Part shown: positions 19,249 to 29,658 of the stretch, piece by piece
Position numbering within the stretch: the stretch's first letter is position 1
Layout of the letters: each line of letters opens with the position of its first letter
Assembly (NCBI RefSeq): GCF_003696315.1
Contig: NZ_RFFN01000003.1
Location: 372,001 to 436,000 of the forward strand
Reading direction: 5' to 3'
Origin: Pseudomonas songnenensis
GTDB taxonomy: Bacteria > Pseudomonadota > Gammaproteobacteria > Pseudomonadales > Pseudomonadaceae
Length of the DNA: 64,000 bases
Notes under the pieces: model-generated
The model's database searches: none
What the model was told of the DNA's origin: nothing
The model's input: only the letters and a program-made list of their open reading frames with translations
Program-made: the position numbers and the translations under genes

Positions 19249-21467
19249 TCACCCGAACCTATTTCCGGACGCTGCTCACCGCCTTGCTGTGGGCATTCAG
19301 CGCTGCCGCCTTCGCTGAGCCGAGCCTCGACGCCGACAGCACGCCGCCGAGCTGGAACTCCAGTCGCAGCTTCAGCGACCTGGGCCGTCCCCGCGACCAG
19401 TTGCTGCTTGGCATACGCAACGCGGAGCAGGTTGAGTTCCGCCTGCGTCATGACCGGATCGCCACCGCTGCCACCCTGCACCTGGACTACACACCATCGC
19501 CGGCGCTGATCCCGGTGCTGTCGCACCTGCGCGTGTACCTGAACGATGAGCTGATGGGCACGCTGCCCATCACCCAGGAGCAGATCGGCCAGCGTGTTCG
19601 TCAAGAGCTGGCCCTGGACCCGCGCCTGCTGGGCGATTTCAACCGGGTGCGGATCGAATTCGTCGGCCACTACAGCGATGTCTGCGAAGACCCCGCGCAC
19701 AGCGGCCTGTGGCTGAACCTGGGACGTCAGAGCCGGGTCAGCCTGCATGAGCAGGCGCTGGACGTCACCGGCGACCTGGCCTGGTTCCCGCTGCCCTTCT
19801 TCGACGAGCGCGACACTCAACAGCTCAATCTGCCGGTCGTCTTTACCGGCACGCCGACCCTTGGCGAGCAGCGGGCCGCAGGCATTCTCTCGTCCTATTT
19901 CGGCAGCCTGGCCGCCTGGCGAAGCGCGACCTTCCCGGTGTTGTTCGATGCCCTGCCGTCGACGCAGGACCGTCCGCAACCAGCGCTGGTGTTCGCCACC
20001 AACGACCGTCGCCCATCGTTCCTCGCCGAGCATCCAGCGGCGGACGGGCCGACCGTCGAGCTGATCGACCATCCGCAGGACCGCTACAGCAAGCTGCTGC
20101 TGATTACCGGCCGTAACGACGACGATCTGGTTGTCGCGGCGACGGCGCTGGCACTGGATCGCGGCCAGCTGCGCGGAAATCGGGTTCGCCTGGAGCAGGT
20201 CGAACCGCCGGCACGCAAGCCTTACGACGCCCCCAACTGGATCCGCACGGACCGCGCCGTACAGCTCGCCGAGCTGATCGACTACCCGCAGCAACTGCAG
20301 GTAAGCGGCCTTCAGCCCTATCCCATCACATTGGATGTCAACCTGCCGCCGGACCTGTTCGTCTGGCGCAACCAGGGCATCCCGCTGCAGACGCGCTATC
20401 GCTATACACCACCGGTGACGACGGACGAGTCCCGCCTGAACATCAGCGTCAACGATCAGTACATCAGCAGCATCCCCCTGCAGGGCAGCGACAGCCGCAA
20501 CAGCGTGGAAAACCTGCGCCTGACCGTTCTCGCCTCGGACTCCACAGCCGATAGCGAAAAGCTGCTGGTGCCTGCACTGAAGATGGGCATGCGCAACAAG
20601 GTGCGCTTCGAATTCAACTTCGCCAGCAAACTGGGCAACGCCCAGCGCGATCGTTGCCAGACCTACCTGCCGACCAACATCCAGGCCGCCATCGACGAGC
20701 AATCGACGATCGATCTGTCGGGCTATCACCACTACATGGCCATGCCGGACCTGAAGGCCTTCTCGCGCAGCGGCTTCCCCTTCAGCCGGATGGCTGATCT
20801 TTCCGAGACCCTGGTGCTGACCTCAGTCCAGCCCGACGAGGCACAGGTCGGCACCCTGCTCGATACCCTTGCGCTGATCGGCGCTCATACCGGCTACCCG
20901 GCATTCGGCGTGCGCATCACCGACAACTGGAGCTCTGCGGCGCAGGCCGACGCCGACCTGTTGCTGCTGGGCCCTCTGCCCAATGAGCTGGTCAACGATG
21001 CCTCCCTGCCGTTCCTGCTAGATTCGCCACGCAGCTGGTTGCAGCACGGCGCTGCCGGCACGGACGAACGGTCCGCCGGCGGCAAGCTGGGCATGAGCGC
21101 CAACGGTCCTCTGGCGGCGGTCGTCGGTCAGCAGTCACCCTTCAACGCCCAGCGCAGTCTCGTCGCCCTGCTTGCCTCGACGCCGACGGATTACGGCTTG
21201 TTGCGCGATGCGCTGACCGACTCGGGCAAGCAGGAAGCCTTCGCCGGCGCCGTTACCCTGATTCGCACCAGCGGCGTCAGCAGCCATGTCGTGGGCGAAC
21301 CCTATTACGTGGGCAAGCTGCCCTGGTGGCTGCTGTTGTGGTTCCACCTTTCCGCACACCCCGTGCTGCTGGCGTTTCTGGCCGCAGCCAGTGTCGTGCT
21401 GTTCGCCATCGTGCTGTGGCGGGCCTTGCGCTGGGCTGCCGGGCGCCGCCTGAGCGATGCCGGGTAA
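19245..21467 (+). CDS. bcsB: Cellulose synthase regulatory/periplasmic subunit BcsB
   Basis: BcsB forms a periplasmic scaffold with carbohydrate-binding and flavodoxin-like domains and guides the glucan out of BcsA. Here: signal peptide (MITRTYFRTLLTALLWAFSA), FRLRHDRIATAATLHLDYTP, a repeated carbohydrate-binding pattern around YPITLDVNLPPDLFVWRNQG, and a C-terminal anchor helix (residues about 695-725) that packs on BcsA. The 740-residue length is normal. ATGA overlap with bcsA; bcsC starts 6 bases after the stop. In most operons bcsZ would follow here; it does not. Confidence 0.94.
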   Translation: MITRTYFRTLLTALLWAFSAAAFAEPSLDADSTPPSWNSSRSFSDLGRPRDQLLLGIRNAEQVEFRLRHDRIATAATLHLDYTPSPALIPVLSHLRVYLNDELMGTLPITQEQIGQRVRQELALDPRLLGDFNRVRIEFVGHYSDVCEDPAHSGLWLNLGRQSRVSLHEQALDVTGDLAWFPLPFFDERDTQQLNLPVVFTGTPTLGEQRAAGILSSYFGSLAAWRSATFPVLFDALPSTQDRPQPALVFATNDRRPSFLAEHPAADGPTVELIDHPQDRYSKLLLITGRNDDDLVVAATALALDRGQLRGNRVRLEQVEPPARKPYDAPNWIRTDRAVQLAELIDYPQQLQVSGLQPYPITLDVNLPPDLFVWRNQGIPLQTRYRYTPPVTTDESRLNISVNDQYISSIPLQGSDSRNSVENLRLTVLASDSTADSEKLLVPALKMGMRNKVRFEFNFASKLGNAQRDRCQTYLPTNIQAAIDEQSTIDLSGYHHYMAMPDLKAFSRSGFPFSRMADLSETLVLTSVQPDEAQVGTLLDTLALIGAHTGYPAFGVRITDNWSSAAQADADLLLLGPLPNELVNDASLPFLLDSPRSWLQHGAAGTDERSAGGKLGMSANGPLAAVVGQQSPFNAQRSLVALLASTPTDYGLLRDALTDSGKQEAFAGAVTLIRTSGVSSHVVGEPYYVGKLPWWLLLWFHLSAHPVLLAFLAAASVVLFAIVLWRALRWAAGRRLSDAG

Positions 21468-21473
21468 TCCACC

Positions 21474-24400
21474 ATGCGCAAGCCCCCGCTTCTATTGCTC
21501 GCGGCATTGCTGCCGATCTGGAGCCATGCCGAGATCCCGGCCGATCGTGCCGAGCAGGCCCAGTGGCTGCTGGCACAGGTACATGCCGCCGAAGCCGTCA
21601 ACCGTGACGAGCTGGTTCGTGACGCCCTGACACGGCTGCAACGTGTCGCGCCCAGCCATGCCCAGGCAACGCTGGCGCAGATGCGGCTTGCCTTGCGCCA
21701 GCGAGACCTGCAGCAACTGGCGGCGCTGCAGCAGAACCTGCAGCAGACCGCTGCTGGTAGCGAGGCCGAGCGAACCGGGCGGATGCTCGTAGAGCTGAGC
21801 AGTGAAGCGGGCCAACAGCGCCTGCAGCAGGCCCGTCTGGCAGCCCTGGCTGGCCGGCCGGATGACGCGCTGCAGGGCTTCAAAGCCCTCTATGGCGACC
21901 AGCCACCGACACTGGAGCTGGCCGTCGAATACTGGCGCCTGCGCAGCGCCCAGCCAGGGCAGCGCACGTCGGCGATCGATGCGTTGCGCCGCCTGGACGA
22001 CGAGTACCCGGGCAACCCCCAGCTACGCCAGTTGCTGGCGAATCTGCTGTTTGCCGATGGGCAGGACAAGGCGGCGCTGGCATTGCTGGCCGAGTTGGGC
22101 CGAAACCCGGTGGCGACCGACGCTGCGGCACAGCGGGAGTTCGAGTACCTGGCTACCAGGCGGATCGACGATAACGGACCCAAGGCCTGGAAGGCCTTTC
22201 TCGAGCGTTATCCGAACGGGCGCTTCGCCAGTGACGCCCGGCAACACCTGGAGCGGCAGCAGCGGTTGCTCGCCGACCCGCTCTGGCGGGCCGGCCAAGA
22301 GGGCCTGCGCTTGCTCGATCAGGGCCAGGACGAAGCCGCGGAAGCCAAATTCCGCCAGGCCTTGCGCGGCTACCCGAAGGACCCCGAACTGCTCGGCGGC
22401 CTGGGCCTTGCCCTCATGCGCCCCGGTCACCGCCCGGAAGCCCTGGTGTACTTCCAGCGAGCCAAGAACAACGAGGCCGACATCGACAACCTGAGCAAGT
22501 GGAGCGACCTGATCGACTCGACCCGTTACTGGCTCACCCTCGAGCAGGCCGACCAGGCACTGGAACAGCAGCGGACCCACGAAGCGGCGGCGCTGTATAC
22601 CCGTGCGCTCAGGCAACAGCCCGATAGCCCCTTCGCCGCGCTCGGTCTGGCCCAGGTCGCCGAAGCCGAAGGTCGCACCGCCGAAGCCGAAACCGCCTAT
22701 CGGCGCCTGCTTGCGCGTGACCCGGCCAACGGCGGCGCGATCCGCGGGCTGGTGCGCCTCTATCGAGCAGAATCCGCGGAGCGCGCGCTGGCATTCATCG
22801 AAACCCTTGCTGCACCCCAGCGCCAGGAATTCAACGAACTGCGCAATGCTTTGCTCCTGGCTCGCTATCAGCTACAGGCCGACCAGGCACTGGAGCGCGG
22901 CGACCAGGGTGCGGCGAGCGAGGCACTGCGCCAGGCTCGCAAGCTCGATCCGAATGACCCGTGGCTGACCTACCGCCTGGCCAACTCACTACGTATGCAG
23001 GGCGCCTACTACGAGGCGGACAGCACCTTCGATGACTTGCTCGCGCGCAAGCCCGGTGATCCGACCACACGCTATGCACATGCGCTCTACCTCGCCGCGG
23101 CCGAACGCGATGCCCAGGCCCTGGCCAGCCTGCAGCAGGTCAAGGCGAGCGACTGGAACGATGACATCCGCGCGCTTGCGACGCGTGTCGAGCGGCGCGA
23201 ATTCATGTCGCGCGTAGCCAAGCTGCGCGCGGCAGGGCGCGAAACCGCGGCCGCCGAACTGATGCAGCAGCGCCTGCGCAGCCATGGAGACTCGGTGGAC
23301 GACCTCCTGCTGTTGGCCGACTGGGCGGTGGAGCGCGGCGAGCCAGGCGCGGCACAGTCCTATCTGGCACGCGCGCTGCGAATCGATCCGGAACACGCCG
23401 CGGCACGACTCGCCCAGATCGAGCTGCTGCTCGCCGCGGGACAGGTGAACGAAGCCAGCCAGGCCCTGCGTGACGCACCGCCACAGTTCGGCAACGACGA
23501 GCCGAACGCCATTCGGCGCCTGGCCAACAGCTGGGCGGCGGTCGGCGAAGTGGCAAAGGCCCGGCAGATGCTCGAGCAGCTGGAGACTCAGGTCGAGGAG
23601 CCGGACCCGCTGCTGCGCCGCGATACGGCACGTCTGCTGGCCAGGACCGAGCCGGACCGTGCGATGGGTTACTACCGCAAGGCCATGGTGGATGCCGAAC
23701 TGGTGCCGGAAGGCGCGAGCGACGCCGATCTGACCCAGGCTACCCGCGAGAACGAAACGGACGACTGGCTGATCCGCAGCCTGCGCAGCGATGTGGCGAA
23801 CCTGCACCAGCAGCAGGATGTCACCGTGACGCTGCTGCATGACCACGGCTGGCGCAACGACGACGGCACCCCGGGCATCTCCGAACTGCTGACCGACACG
23901 ACGCTGTTGCACGTGGAATGGCCGGCAGCCAATGGGCGCAGCTTTGTCCGCGCCGAGCGGCTGGCACTGGATGCCGGCAAGCTCGAAAGCGACGCCCCCT
24001 TTGGTACCTGCGCGTTCGACAACGGCAAATGCGCGGACCAGCGTCAGCAGGCCGAAGCCGCGGTGCTGGCCGGCGGTTGGCGTGACGAGCGCTGGGAAGC
24101 CGATCTGGGCCTGACCCAGGGGTTCGAGATCAATAATGTCTACGGCGGTATCACCGGCCGCGGCGACGCCGGGCCCTTCGGCCTGTCGCTCACTGCTTCG
24201 CGCCGGCCGATGAGCAATTCCCTGCTGTCCTATGGTGGCAGTCGCGACCCGGTGACAGGCGAGCAGTGGGGCGCCGTGACCGCGAACGGCAGCAGCCTTG
24301 GCTTGAGCTGGGACCAGGGCGGCGCGCATGGCGTATGGGCCTCGCTGGGCTATCATTGGCTGCTTGGCGACAACGTCGCGCGCAACAATCGCACCACGGC

Positions 24401-24935
24401 GATGACCGGCTACTACTACAAGCTGGTCGACAGCCCCAGGGAGCGCGTGCGTACCGGCCTGACGTTCATCCACTTCGGTTACGACAAGGACCTGAGTGGC
24501 TACACCCTGGGCCAGGGCGGCTACTGGAGCCCGCAGAACTACAACTCCATCAGCGTGCCGGTGAGCTATGCCTGGCGTAACGAAGACTGGTCCGTGCTGC
24601 TGGAAAGCAGCGTGGGCTGGTCGGTATCGCAAAGCGATGGCGGCCCGGACTACCCGCTTGGCTCGCACCGACGCCGGCTGGAAGTGCTCGATCCGGGCCT
24701 CGCCAACAGCGCAAGCGAAGGCTCGACCAATCGCGGCATCAGCTATCGACTGCAGGGATTGTTCGAACGGCGCCTGAGCGATCATTTCGTCCTGGGCGGC
24801 GGCATCAGCCTGCTGCAGAGCAAGGACTACGCCCCCAGCCGCGCGCTGCTCTACCTGCGCTATAACCTGATGCCCTGGCGCGGAAACCTCCCTCTGCCGG
24901 TCGAACCTCTGACGCCATACGCGGATTTCCGCTGA
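21474..24935 (+). CDS. bcsC: Cellulose export outer-membrane protein BcsC (TPR + beta-barrel)
   Basis: BcsC carries the glucan across the periplasm and outer membrane. The 1153-residue protein has a signal peptide ([19 protein letters not shown]), a long solenoid of TPR repeats up to about residue 750 (e.g. [20 protein letters not shown] and [20 protein letters not shown]), and the BcsC C-terminal barrel, beginning around residue 800 and ending with alternating aromatic strands such as [13 protein letters not shown]. Last gene of the operon; a hairpin terminator follows 29 bases after the stop. Confidence 0.95.
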   Translation: MRKPPLLLLAALLPIWSHAEIPADRAEQAQWLLAQVHAAEAVNRDELVRDALTRLQRVAPSHAQATLAQMRLALRQRDLQQLAALQQNLQQTAAGSEAERTGRMLVELSSEAGQQRLQQARLAALAGRPDDALQGFKALYGDQPPTLELAVEYWRLRSAQPGQRTSAIDALRRLDDEYPGNPQLRQLLANLLFADGQDKAALALLAELGRNPVATDAAAQREFEYLATRRIDDNGPKAWKAFLERYPNGRFASDARQHLERQQRLLADPLWRAGQEGLRLLDQGQDEAAEAKFRQALRGYPKDPELLGGLGLALMRPGHRPEALVYFQRAKNNEADIDNLSKWSDLIDSTRYWLTLEQADQALEQQRTHEAAALYTRALRQQPDSPFAALGLAQVAEAEGRTAEAETAYRRLLARDPANGGAIRGLVRLYRAESAERALAFIETLAAPQRQEFNELRNALLLARYQLQADQALERGDQGAASEALRQARKLDPNDPWLTYRLANSLRMQGAYYEADSTFDDLLARKPGDPTTRYAHALYLAAAERDAQALASLQQVKASDWNDDIRALATRVERREFMSRVAKLRAAGRETAAAELMQQRLRSHGDSVDDLLLLADWAVERGEPGAAQSYLARALRIDPEHAAARLAQIELLLAAGQVNEASQALRDAPPQFGNDEPNAIRRLANSWAAVGEVAKARQMLEQLETQVEEPDPLLRRDTARLLARTEPDRAMGYYRKAMVDAELVPEGASDADLTQATRENETDDWLIRSLRSDVANLHQQQDVTVTLLHDHGWRNDDGTPGISELLTDTTLLHVEWPAANGRSFVRAERLALDAGKLESDAPFGTCAFDNGKCADQRQQAEAAVLAGGWRDERWEADLGLTQGFEINNVYGGITGRGDAGPFGLSLTASRRPMSNSLLSYGGSRDPVTGEQWGAVTANGSSLGLSWDQGGAHGVWASLGYHWLLGDNVARNNRTTAMTGYYYKLVDSPRERVRTGLTFIHFGYDKDLSGYTLGQGGYWSPQNYNSISVPVSYAWRNEDWSVLLESSVGWSVSQSDGGPDYPLGSHRRRLEVLDPGLANSASEGSTNRGISYRLQGLFERRLSDHFVLGGGISLLQSKDYAPSRALLYLRYNLMPWRGNLPLPVEPLTPYADFR

Positions 24936-24964
24936 CGAAGCGGTCGTCCTGACCGACCCAGCTG

Positions 24965-24994
24965 AAGCGGGCGCAGTTATACTTGCCCGCTTTT
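24965..24994 (+). terminator. Rho-independent terminator of the bcs operon
   Basis: Stem AAGCGGGC (24965-24972) / GCCCGCTT (24985-24992) followed by TTTT. It lies between bcsC and tex on the same strand. Confidence 0.75.
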
Positions 24995-25032
24995 CTGGCC
25001 GGCCGGCCGTCATTCCGCCCGCAGGACACCAC

Positions 25033-27366
25033 ATGGACAGCATCAATTCCCGTATCGCCAACGAGCTGGGCGTGCGCCCGCAACAGGTCGCCGCCGCCGT
25101 GGCGCTGCTCGACGAAGGCTCCACCGTTCCCTTCATCGCCCGCTACCGCAAGGAAGTCACCGGCAGCCTCGACGATACCCAGCTGCGTAACCTCGAAGAG
25201 CGCCTGCGCTACTTGCGCGAGCTGGACGAGCGCCGCGTCTCGATCCTTGCCAGCATCGAGGAACAGGGCAAGCTGACCCCCGAGCTCAAGCGCGAGATCG
25301 ACCTCGCCGACACCAAGACCCGCCTCGAAGACCTCTACCTGCCCTACAAGCAGAAGCGCCGCACCAAGGGCCAGATCGCCCTGGAAGCCGGTCTCGGCGA
25401 GCTGGCCGATGCGCTGTTCGGCAATCCCGAGCTCGCCCCTGAACAGGAAGCCGAGCGCTTCATCGACGCCGAGAAGGGCTTCGCCGATGTGAAGGCCGTA
25501 CTTGAAGGTGCCAAGTACATCCTCATGGAGCGCTTCGCCGAAGACGCCGACCTGCTGGCCAAACTGCGCGAGTTCCTCAAGCACAACGCCACCCTCAGCG
25601 CCCGCGTGGTGCCGGGCAAGGAGAACGAAGGCGCCAAGTTCAGCGACTACTTCGAGCATGACGAAGTGCTCAAGAACACCCCTTCGCACCGTGCGCTGGC
25701 GATCTTCCGCGGCCGCAACGAAGGCATCCTCAGCGTAAGCCTCAAGGTCGGCGATGAAGTGCCCGGCAGCATGCACCCGGGCGAAGGCATGATCGGCGAA
25801 CGCTTCGGCATCGCCAACCGCGGTCGTGCCGCCGACAAGTGGCTGGGCGAAGTGGTGCGCTGGACGTGGAAGGTCAAGCTCTACACCCATCTGGAAACCG
25901 ATCTGCTCGGCGAGCTGCGCGACAAGGCCGAGGATGACGCCATCGGCGTCTTTGCCCGCAACCTGCATGACCTGCTGCTCGCCGCGCCGGCTGGCCCGCG
26001 TGCGACTCTGGCGCTGGACCCGGGCCTGCGCACCGGCTGCAAGGTCGCGGTGGTCGACGCCACCGGCAAGCTGCTGGAAACCGCCACCGTCTACCCGCAC
26101 GCCCCGCGCAACGACTGGGACGGCACCCTGGCGATCCTCGCCAAGCTGTGCGCCAAGCATGCGGTCGACCTGATCGCCATCGGCAACGGCACCGCCAGCC
26201 GCGAGTCGGACAAGCTGGCCGGCGAGCTGATCAAGAAGGTGCCGGGTCTCAAGCTCACCAAGATCATGGTCAGCGAAGCAGGCGCCTCGGTGTATTCGGC
26301 TTCGGAACTGGCGGCCAAGGAGTTTCCCGATCTGGACGTGTCCCTGCGTGGCGCTGTGTCCATTGCCCGCCGCCTGCAGGACCCGCTGGCCGAGCTGGTG
26401 AAGATTGACCCCAAATCCATCGGCGTCGGTCAGTACCAGCACGACGTCTCCCAGCTCAAGCTGGCGCGTTCGCTGGACGCAGTGGTCGAGGACTGCGTGA
26501 ATGCCGTCGGCGTCGATGTGAATACCGCTTCCGCTGCCCTGCTGGCGCGTATCTCCGGTCTCAACTCGACGCTGGCGCAGAACATCGTGCAGTTCCGCGA
26601 TGCCAACGGTGCGTTCAAGTCGCGCAGCGAGCTGAAGAAGGTACCGCGGCTGGGCGACAAGACCTTCGAGCAGGCCGCCGGCTTCCTCCGCGTGATGAAT
26701 GGCGAGAACCCGCTGGACGCCTCGGCGGTGCACCCGGAAACCTATCCGCTGGTCAAGCGCATCGCTGCCGATACCGGGCGCGATATCCGCTCGCTGATCG
26801 GCGACTCGGCGTTCCTCAAGCGGCTCGATCCGAAGCAGTTCACCGATGAGAGCTTCGGCCTGGTGACCGTCAGCGACATTCTCCAGGAGCTGGAAAAGCC
26901 CGGCCGCGACCCGCGCCCGGAGTTCAAGACTGCCGAATTCCAGGATGGCGTCGAGAAACTCAGCGATCTGGAGCCGGGCATGGTGCTCGAAGGCGTGGTG
27001 ACCAACGTGACCAACTTCGGTGCCTTCGTCGACATCGGCGTGCATCAGGACGGTCTGGTGCACATCAGTGCGCTGTCGGAGAAGTTCGTCAAGGACCCCT
27101 ACGAGGTGGTCAAGGCCGGCGACATCGTCAAGGTCAAGGTCATGGAAGTGGACATCCCGCGCCAGCGCGTCGGCCTGTCCATGCGCATGAGCGATACGCC
27201 CGGCGCCAAGACCGATGGGCCGCGGGGCGGACAGTCCCGTGGAGCTGGCGGACAGCCACGCGGCAACGCGCCGCGCAGTGAGCGTCATGCCAAGGAAGAC
27301 AAGCCGGCACCGGCCAACGCCGCCATGGCCGCGCTGTTCGCCAACGCCAAGCAGCTGAGGAAGTAA
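25033..27366 (+). CDS. tex: Tex family RNA-binding transcription accessory protein
   Basis: A large conserved nucleic-acid-binding factor related to eukaryotic Spt6. Order of domains in 777 aa: Tex N-terminal region ([19 protein letters not shown]), a YqgF/RNase H-like fold ([20 protein letters not shown], near 325), helix-hairpin-helix ([16 protein letters not shown], near 495), and a C-terminal S1 RNA-binding domain ([20 protein letters not shown], near 655), then a low-complexity Gly/Arg-rich tail. Role in transcription or RNA handling is inferred from family. It begins about 100 bases past the bcs terminator, so it should have its own promoter. Confidence 0.96.
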   Translation: MDSINSRIANELGVRPQQVAAAVALLDEGSTVPFIARYRKEVTGSLDDTQLRNLEERLRYLRELDERRVSILASIEEQGKLTPELKREIDLADTKTRLEDLYLPYKQKRRTKGQIALEAGLGELADALFGNPELAPEQEAERFIDAEKGFADVKAVLEGAKYILMERFAEDADLLAKLREFLKHNATLSARVVPGKENEGAKFSDYFEHDEVLKNTPSHRALAIFRGRNEGILSVSLKVGDEVPGSMHPGEGMIGERFGIANRGRAADKWLGEVVRWTWKVKLYTHLETDLLGELRDKAEDDAIGVFARNLHDLLLAAPAGPRATLALDPGLRTGCKVAVVDATGKLLETATVYPHAPRNDWDGTLAILAKLCAKHAVDLIAIGNGTASRESDKLAGELIKKVPGLKLTKIMVSEAGASVYSASELAAKEFPDLDVSLRGAVSIARRLQDPLAELVKIDPKSIGVGQYQHDVSQLKLARSLDAVVEDCVNAVGVDVNTASAALLARISGLNSTLAQNIVQFRDANGAFKSRSELKKVPRLGDKTFEQAAGFLRVMNGENPLDASAVHPETYPLVKRIAADTGRDIRSLIGDSAFLKRLDPKQFTDESFGLVTVSDILQELEKPGRDPRPEFKTAEFQDGVEKLSDLEPGMVLEGVVTNVTNFGAFVDIGVHQDGLVHISALSEKFVKDPYEVVKAGDIVKVKVMEVDIPRQRVGLSMRMSDTPGAKTDGPRGGQSRGAGGQPRGNAPRSERHAKEDKPAPANAAMAALFANAKQLRK

Positions 27367-27368
27367 GC

Positions 27369-27758
27369 ATGAGCGTTCAAGTCGAGGCGGTGGGCAGCTC
27401 CAGCGCCTTCGGCCGCCTGCTCGGCCTGGAAATTCACCAGGTCGGCAACGGCGAGGCGGTGCTCGGCCTGACCATGCACGATGGCTTGCGCAATCTGCAT
27501 GGCAAGCTGCACGGTGGCGCGTTGTTCTCGCTGATCGACACCGCCATGGGCCAGGCCAGCCACAGCCTCGGCGATGGCTCGCCGAACAGCGTGACGCTGG
27601 AATGCAAGGTCAACTACATCCGCCCGGTGAGCGACGGCGAGCTGCGTTGCCGCGCCTGGGTGGTGCATGGCGGCCGGCGCACCCAGGTGCTGGAAGCCGA
27701 GGTCCATCAGGGCGAAAAACTGATCGCCAAGGCCCAGGCGACCTTCGCCTGCCTCTAG
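27369..27758 (+). CDS. PaaI-family hotdog thioesterase
   Basis: A 129-residue single hotdog domain, cleaving acyl- or aryl-CoA thioesters. The family signature NLHGKLHGGALFSLIDTAMG is clear, with the catalytic Asp in the helix, followed by SVTLECKVNYIRPV. It starts 2 bases after the tex stop, so the two are probably co-transcribed. The acyl group is not decidable from sequence. Confidence 0.88.
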   Translation: MSVQVEAVGSSSAFGRLLGLEIHQVGNGEAVLGLTMHDGLRNLHGKLHGGALFSLIDTAMGQASHSLGDGSPNSVTLECKVNYIRPVSDGELRCRAWVVHGGRRTQVLEAEVHQGEKLIAKAQATFACL

Positions 27759-27871
27759 TGGCCGTTCGCGGAGCCGGCACGCGTCGACAGCGGTCGAAGC
27801 AACGCTGCCTCTTGTGAAGCGGCGCTTCCATCCCCATATTGGGCCGACTGTCGCGTGAAGGAATCCACAAG

Positions 27872-29449
27872 TTGAGCGCACTTCTCTCCCATCGCCTGGC
27901 ATTGCTGGCCGAGCCCACCCACCTGCCACTGCTCAGCCAATGCCTGCACGGGATCGAACGCGAATGCCTGCGCGTCGACGCTCGCGGCCAGCTGGCGATG
28001 ACGCCGCACCCCATCGCGCTGGGTTCGGCGCTGACTCACCCGCAGATCACCACCGATTATTCGGAAGCGCTGCTGGAGTTCATCACCGGCACCGACCAGG
28101 ACCCGCAGAACACCCTGGCCGAACTCGAAGCGATCCACCGCTTCACCTATGCCAAGCTCGACGACGAATTCCTCTGGAGCCCTTCGATGCCCTGCCCGCT
28201 GCCAAGCGAGGCGGACATCCCGATCGCCGAATACGGCAGCTCCAATATCGGCCGGCTCAAGCACGTCTACCGCCAGGGTCTGGCCCTGCGCTACGGCAAG
28301 ACCATGCAGTGCATCGCCGGCATCCACTACAACTTCTCGCTGCCCGAGGCGCTGTGGCCGGTGCTGCAGGCCGATGACGGCGACGCAAGTTCGGCGCAGG
28401 ACTACCGTTCGACGCGCTACATCGCGGTGATCCGCAACTTCCGCCGTTACAGCTGGCTGCTGATGTACCTGTTCGGCGCGTCGCCGGCGCTGGATGCCGG
28501 TTTCCTGCGAGGGCGTGCGCATCAGCTGGAATCCCTCGACGCCGACACCCTGTATCTGCCTTACGCCACCAGCCTGCGCATGAGCGACCTGGGCTACCAG
28601 AACAACGCCCAGGCCGGCCTCACGCCCTGCTATGACAACCTGGAAAGCTACACCGAAAGCCTCTTCCGCGCCGTGTCCACGCCGTACGCCCCCTATGCGG
28701 CGATGGGCATCAAGGATGCCGCCGGCAACTGGCAGCAGCTCAACACCAACGTGCTGCAGATCGAAAACGAGTACTACTCCAACATCCGTCCCAAGCGCGT
28801 CACCGCCACCGGCGAGCGCCCGCTGCAGGCCCTGCGCGCCCGCGGCATCCAATACATCGAAGTGCGCTGCCTGGACATCAATCCATTCCTGCCGCTGGGC
28901 ATCGACGCCAGCGAAGCGCATTTCCTCGATGCCTTCCTGCTGTTCTGTGCCCTGAATGACAGCCCCTGCCTTGCCGACGGCGAATGCGGCGTGGCCACCG
29001 ACAACTTCCTCAAAGTGGTCAAGGAAGGCCGTCGGCCAGGACTCGAACTGCAACGCTGCGGCGAGAACGTGCTGCTGAGCGACTGGGCCAGGCAACTGCT
29101 CGACGAGATCGCTCAGGTCGCTGCCCTCCTCGATCGCAGCCATGGCGACGCTCGCCACGCCACGGCGCTTGCCGAGCAACGGGCCAAGGTCGCCGACAGC
29201 AGCCTGACGCCCTCGGCGCGCGTGCTCGACGAGCTGCGCCGCAACGGCGAGAGCTTCAGCCAGTTCGCCCTGCGCCAGACCCGGGCTCATGCCGACTACT
29301 TCCGCAGCCGGGCTCCGAGTGCCGCCGAGCTGGCGCAGTTCGAAGCCGCCGCACGGCAGTCCCTGGAGCGGCAGGCCGCAATGGAAGCGGCAGACGAACT
29401 GGATTTCGACAGCTTCGTCGCCGAATACCAGCGCAGCCTCAGCCTCTGA
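27872..29449 (+). CDS. gshA: Glutamate--cysteine ligase
   Basis: First step of glutathione synthesis: ATP-dependent joining of the glutamate gamma-carboxyl to cysteine. The 525-residue product matches the proteobacterial class 1 enzyme: [15 protein letters not shown] near residue 25, [29 protein letters not shown], and [13 protein letters not shown] chose the TTG at 27872 because AAGGA lies 9 bases upstream and the protein then begins [12 protein letters not shown] like its relatives; a TTG at 27839 would add 11 unlike residues. Confidence 0.95.
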   Translation: MSALLSHRLALLAEPTHLPLLSQCLHGIERECLRVDARGQLAMTPHPIALGSALTHPQITTDYSEALLEFITGTDQDPQNTLAELEAIHRFTYAKLDDEFLWSPSMPCPLPSEADIPIAEYGSSNIGRLKHVYRQGLALRYGKTMQCIAGIHYNFSLPEALWPVLQADDGDASSAQDYRSTRYIAVIRNFRRYSWLLMYLFGASPALDAGFLRGRAHQLESLDADTLYLPYATSLRMSDLGYQNNAQAGLTPCYDNLESYTESLFRAVSTPYAPYAAMGIKDAAGNWQQLNTNVLQIENEYYSNIRPKRVTATGERPLQALRARGIQYIEVRCLDINPFLPLGIDASEAHFLDAFLLFCALNDSPCLADGECGVATDNFLKVVKEGRRPGLELQRCGENVLLSDWARQLLDEIAQVAALLDRSHGDARHATALAEQRAKVADSSLTPSARVLDELRRNGESFSQFALRQTRAHADYFRSRAPSAAELAQFEAAARQSLERQAAMEAADELDFDSFVAEYQRSLSL

Positions 29450-29470
29450 CTGCCAGCCATCATCAGCCAG

Positions 29471-29504
29471 GCTTATAGGGCGTCATAGACGCTCTAGCCT
29501 AAGC
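29471..29504. other. Imperfect hairpin after gshA
   Basis: Core GCGTC/GACGC around ATA, extended by outer GCTTA/TAAGC. No T-tract follows, so it may be a weak gshA 3' structure or a 5' structure for the next gene. Confidence 0.35.
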
Positions 29505-29658
29505 GCCGCGTGGGCAGCCCCGCGCGGCGACGCCGCTCTACGAAATTTTCCCCGCCCAGCTTCGCTCTAACGTCCGGTCATGCGTACATCCGGGGCGCCT
29601 CGCCGCGTCTGCCCGGTCGACCGAAACAAGCCAGAACAACAACAAAAAGAGGTGCGTT

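Noticed and set aside
22989..27288. Two long minus-strand frames over bcsC and tex
   Set aside because: Both mirror strongly supported genes and carry no motif or ribosome-binding site.
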